From Methyloversatilis sp. (lineage in GTDB: Bacteria; Pseudomonadota; Gammaproteobacteria; Burkholderiales; Rhodocyclaceae), in contig NZ_JAUYNV010000016.1 of assembly GCF_030698125.1 (NCBI RefSeq), positions 62,001-126,000 on the forward strand: a stretch of DNA of 64,000 nt. The letters run 5' to 3'. Both the position numbers and the translations under genes were made by a program. The notes beneath the pieces are model-generated. The model had not been told where the DNA came from, ran no database searches, and saw only the letters and a list, made by a program, of their open reading frames with translations. Of this stretch, positions 61,553 to 64,000 are shown one piece after another (position 1 is the first letter of the stretch; every line of letters starts with the position of its first letter).

Positions 61553-63277
61553 ATGTCACGCTCCTCGCCACGCGGCCCGCTGACCGCCATCACCGACACC
61601 ATCGACGATCGTGGACTGGCGAAGAACGTCCATTTCGTGCCGGACAGCGGCCATATTCTGCTGTTCGATCAGCGCATGCTCCTGATGCATGGTTTTTCGG
61701 TCGCCGCGCTGCGCCACGAACTGGTCGAACGCCTGGGGCTGGACCGGACGCGCGAACTGTTCACCCGCATGGGCTATCAGCAGGGCGTCGAGGATGCCCG
61801 CTGCCTGCGCGAGGCGGAAGGCAGCGATCTGACGCGCACGCTGGCGCTCGGTCCGCGGCTGCGCGAGATCGAAGGTTTCGTGCGCAATCAGGCGGTCGAG
61901 CGCATGCAGTTCAACACTGACAGCGGCGAGTTCTGGGGCGACTACTACTGGCAGGCCTCATGGGAGGCTGAAGCCCACCTCAAGCACTTCGGCATCAGCG
62001 GCTCGCCCGCCTGCTGGATGATGACCGGCTACGCCAACGGCTTCACCACAACAATGATGGGCCGCCCCATCCTGTGGCGCGAACTGGAATGCGTGGCGAT
62101 GGGTCACGCACGCTGCCGCGTGATCGGCCGGCCGCTGGAGGAGTGCGAGGACAGCGCCGACGACCTGAGCTTTCTGCGCATCGAGGACTTCGTGTCGGCG
62201 CCGCGCGGTCGCCAGACAGCGGGCGAGTCCGCTGCCGCCGCGAGCCTGCCCGACCTCGTCGGCGCCTCTGCCGGCTTCAACTCGGTCGCCCACCTGATAC
62301 GGCGCGTCGCCCCGACCGACGCCACCGTGCTGCTGCTGGGCGAAAGCGGCGTCGGCAAGGAGCGCTTCTCGAAAACCCTGCACGCCATCGGTCCGCGCGC
62401 GAAAGGACCTTTCGTCGGCGTCAATTGCGCCGCCATCCCGGCCGAACTGGTCGAAGCCGAACTGTTCGGCGTCGAACGCGGCGCCTTCACCGGCGCGCAC
62501 GCATCGCGGCCGGGCAAATTCGAGCGCGCGCACGGCGGCACCCTCTTCCTCGACGAAATCAGCAGTCTGCCGATGCCGGCCCAGGGCAAGCTGCTGCGTG
62601 TGCTGCAGGAAGGCGAGGTCGAGCGCGTCGGTGACACCCGCGTGCGGCCGGTGGATGTACGCATCGTCGCCGCCGCCAACCGCGACTTGCGCAATGAGGT
62701 CGCCGCCGGCCGCTTCCGCGAGGATCTGTTCTTCCGCCTCAACGTGTTCCCGATCGAGATACCGCCGCTGCGCGAGCGACGCGAAGACATTCCGCTGATG
62801 GTGAATGTGTTCGTCGAGCGCTACGCGAAACGCTTCGGCAAGCGCATCGCCGGCCTCACTCAGCGCGCCGCCGAGGCGCTCTGGGCCTACGACTGGCCGG
62901 GCAATGTGCGCGAACTGGAGAACATCGTCGAGCGTGCGGTGATACTGGCCGACGACGGCGGCAATCTGGATGTGCAACACCTCTTTTCCGGCGGCGAACG
63001 GCTGACCCAGCCCATGTTCAATCTGTCGGCCGGCGGCCGGCTCATGCGCGAAGCGGGCGCCGCGACGCAGGACGCCGATCATCGGCAGGACGATCTGGAC
63101 GCGCACATCGCTTCGCTGGTCAACGCCGGCCTGCGCTTCGACGAACTGGAACAGCGCCTGCTCGACCATGCGATGACGCGCACGGGCGGCAACCTGTCGG
63201 CGGCGGCCCGGCTGCTCGGGCTACGGCGCGGCCAGTTCGAATACCGGGCAAAGAAGCGAGTGCCCGGAGCGGCGTGA
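61553..63277 (+). CDS. XylR/DmpR-family sigma54-dependent activator with V4R sensor domain
   Basis: The 574-residue regulator has an N-terminal aromatic-sensing XylR_N domain ([37 protein letters not shown]) and a V4R domain ([32 protein letters not shown]). The AAA+ domain has Walker A GESGVGKE, the sigma54-contact loop GAFTGA and [11 protein letters not shown]-terminal Fis-type helix-turn-helix ([22 protein letters not shown]) follows. Relatives switch on phenol or toluene catabolic operons. A short inverted repeat AGATTT/AAATCT lies upstream at 61440-61456. Its divergent target here is a pseudogene. Confidence 0.93.
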   Translation: MSRSSPRGPLTAITDTIDDRGLAKNVHFVPDSGHILLFDQRMLLMHGFSVAALRHELVERLGLDRTRELFTRMGYQQGVEDARCLREAEGSDLTRTLALGPRLREIEGFVRNQAVERMQFNTDSGEFWGDYYWQASWEAEAHLKHFGISGSPACWMMTGYANGFTTTMMGRPILWRELECVAMGHARCRVIGRPLEECEDSADDLSFLRIEDFVSAPRGRQTAGESAAAASLPDLVGASAGFNSVAHLIRRVAPTDATVLLLGESGVGKERFSKTLHAIGPRAKGPFVGVNCAAIPAELVEAELFGVERGAFTGAHASRPGKFERAHGGTLFLDEISSLPMPAQGKLLRVLQEGEVERVGDTRVRPVDVRIVAAANRDLRNEVAAGRFREDLFFRLNVFPIEIPPLRERREDIPLMVNVFVERYAKRFGKRIAGLTQRAAEALWAYDWPGNVRELENIVERAVILADDGGNLDVQHLFSGGERLTQPMFNLSAGGRLMREAGAATQDADHRQDDLDAHIASLVNAGLRFDELEQRLLDHAMTRTGGNLSAAARLLGLRRGQFEYRAKKRVPGAA

Positions 63278-63386
63278 TCCGCCGCGACCCGGCGGGCAGG
63301 GGCAGCTCCGAAAGACTCGATGTACGGAGGCGCCGTGAATGCGAGGTGCCGGGTTTGCATGGGCGGGCGGGGTGGAAAGGGTGGGT

Positions 63387-63472
63387 GTTGGGCATCGCTG
63401 CGCGCACCCCAACCTACGGGGAAATAAGTGACCGACCTACCGTAGGTTGGGGTGAGCGCAGCGATGCCCAAC
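63387..63472. repeat. long near-perfect inverted repeat (about 33-bp arms)
   Basis: GTTGGGCATCGCTGCGCGCA plus CCCCAACCTACGG (63387-63419) pairs with CCGTAGGTTGGGGTGAGCGC plus AGCGATGCCCAAC (63440-63472); only one mismatch is seen. It lies in the 464-bp gap 63278-63741, which has no gene. It may act as a bidirectional transcript end between xylR (plus) and the oxygenase (minus). Confidence 0.85.
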
Positions 63473-63530
63473 GCCACGCCGTCAACCCGCGCGGCCACGA
63501 GCCCGGCACCCCGGGTTGGAACGGAACCGG

Positions 63531-63666
63531 TTTTCGCAGGAGCGGGCCCTGCCCGCGATACGGTCTGGAGACCACCGGCATCTGATCAACCGCCACATCG
63601 CGACCACTGGCCGCTCGCCCTCACCCGGCGCTTCGCGCCACCCTCTCCCGCTGATGCGGGAGAGGG
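63531..63666. repeat. family A half-unit plus an 11-bp perfect hairpin
   Basis: TTTTCGCAGGAGCGGGCCCT plus GCCCGCGATA (63531-63560) is a family A half-unit. CCCTCTCCCGC (63641-63651) and GCGGGAGAGGG (63656-63666) form a perfect 11-bp stem with loop TGAT. Confidence 0.75.
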
Positions 63667-63741
63667 AAGAATCCTCCGCGGCCACGCCCCTCGCCCACAT
63701 CGGTGGGAGAGGGCCGGGTTCGCACACCTGAGGGCGCCTGC

Positions 63742-64000
63742 TCAACCTACGGCGCGCAGCGCGCCGAGGCGCTCGGCGTCGATCAGCTTCTTCAGCAGCT
63801 TGCGCACGCGCACCGCGGCAATGTCGTTGCTCATCAACACGGGGTTCAGGGAGAAGAAGTCGGTCGTGCCCATCTCGTCCTGCGTGGCCTGGATGACCGG
63901 TCCGTCTTCGTTCTCGAAGGCGGCATGCATGGCGCGGATCTTCATCGCGTTGTACTCGGCATTGTCGACGTCGTGGTTGCGCCGGGTCGCGAAGTAGTAG
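63742..64000 (-). CDS. Rieske aromatic ring-hydroxylating oxygenase alpha subunit, C-terminal part (runs off right edge)
   Basis: The last 85 codons of a gene extending beyond the window. The stretch YYFATRRNHDVDNAEYNAMK...MHAAFENEDGPVIQATQDEM followed by LMSNDIAAVRVRKLLKKLIDAE is the helical C-terminus of vanillate-demethylase-like Rieske oxygenase alpha subunits, which end with a VRxRRxLxxLIxAE segment. The Rieske and iron sites lie off the edge. It fits the aromatic-degradation context set by the XylR-type activator. Confidence 0.75.
   Translation of the reverse strand, partial: YYFATRRNHDVDNAEYNAMKIRAMHAAFENEDGPVIQATQDEMGTTDFFSLNPVLMSNDIAAVRVRKLLKKLIDAERLGALRAVG

Noticed and set aside
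63274-63997. Plus-strand frames between the activator and the window end
   Set aside because: They cross the inverted repeats and the antisense of the Rieske oxygenase, with no domain or ribosome site.

Overview
The window is GC-rich chromosomal DNA that is densely coded, with little intergenic space. It reads as a betaproteobacterium of the Rhodocyclales type, and the gene content fits a facultative methylotroph such as Methyloversatilis. That assignment is an inference from gene content: EarP paired with an Arg32-type EF-P, a PEP-CTERM protein, TRAP transport, glycerate 2-kinase next to glcDEF, a 24-residue pqqA, and a XylR/DmpR-type regulator beside aromatic-degradation genes. No 16S rRNA gene is present to confirm it.

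Layout, left to right. Positions 1-6500 hold the start of murI, a cobalamin adenosyltransferase and a glycolate/glycerate block (gckA, glcD, glcE, glcF). Positions 6580-13970 hold an HDOD protein, a PP2C phosphatase, corA, the three-gene transhydrogenase operon, a Crp-family regulator and arfB. Positions 14000-20020 hold a methyltransferase, a succinate-semialdehyde-type dehydrogenase, a PEP-CTERM protein bracketed by two related inverted repeats, an AEC carrier and an MFS carrier. Positions 20094-25395 hold a TRAP transporter, whose large permease carries an unusual repetitive linker, and an M48 lipoprotein protease. Positions 25579-33663 hold recJ with an rpfE-like gene, earP-efp, a second HDOD protein and uup.

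A tRNA-Arg(CCU) at 33746-33820 is followed by a small integrated element reaching to about 39.4-39.5 kb. Its order is: tyrosine integrase, promoter with a structured leader RNA and terminator, alpA, a hypothetical gene, a RepA-like ATPase, a double-hairpin region, a terminase-small-subunit-like gene, a secreted nuclease and a small membrane protein. There are no capsid, tail, portal or large-terminase genes. This is the layout of a phage satellite (PICI/P4-like) and is the most interesting object in the window.

Positions 39728-64000 return to the backbone: relA, a 42-residue secreted peptide with an anti-Shine-Dalgarno-perfect ribosome site, mtfA, a TonB protein, an ankyrin protein, SulP with a persulfide-dioxygenase-like enzyme, an orphan pqqA, a malonyl-CoA-synthetase-like ligase, the kdsD-kdsC-lptC-lptA operon, a Kef-type antiporter, a pilin-like protein and a histidine kinase. 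The right end carries a 125-bp tandem repeat array, a peroxiredoxin-DUF1499 fusion, a DsrE protein, a decayed catechol 2,3-dioxygenase divergent from a XylR-type activator, and the end of a Rieske oxygenase. Two dispersed intergenic repeat families recur through the backbone. One copy of family B is nested inside the family A array.
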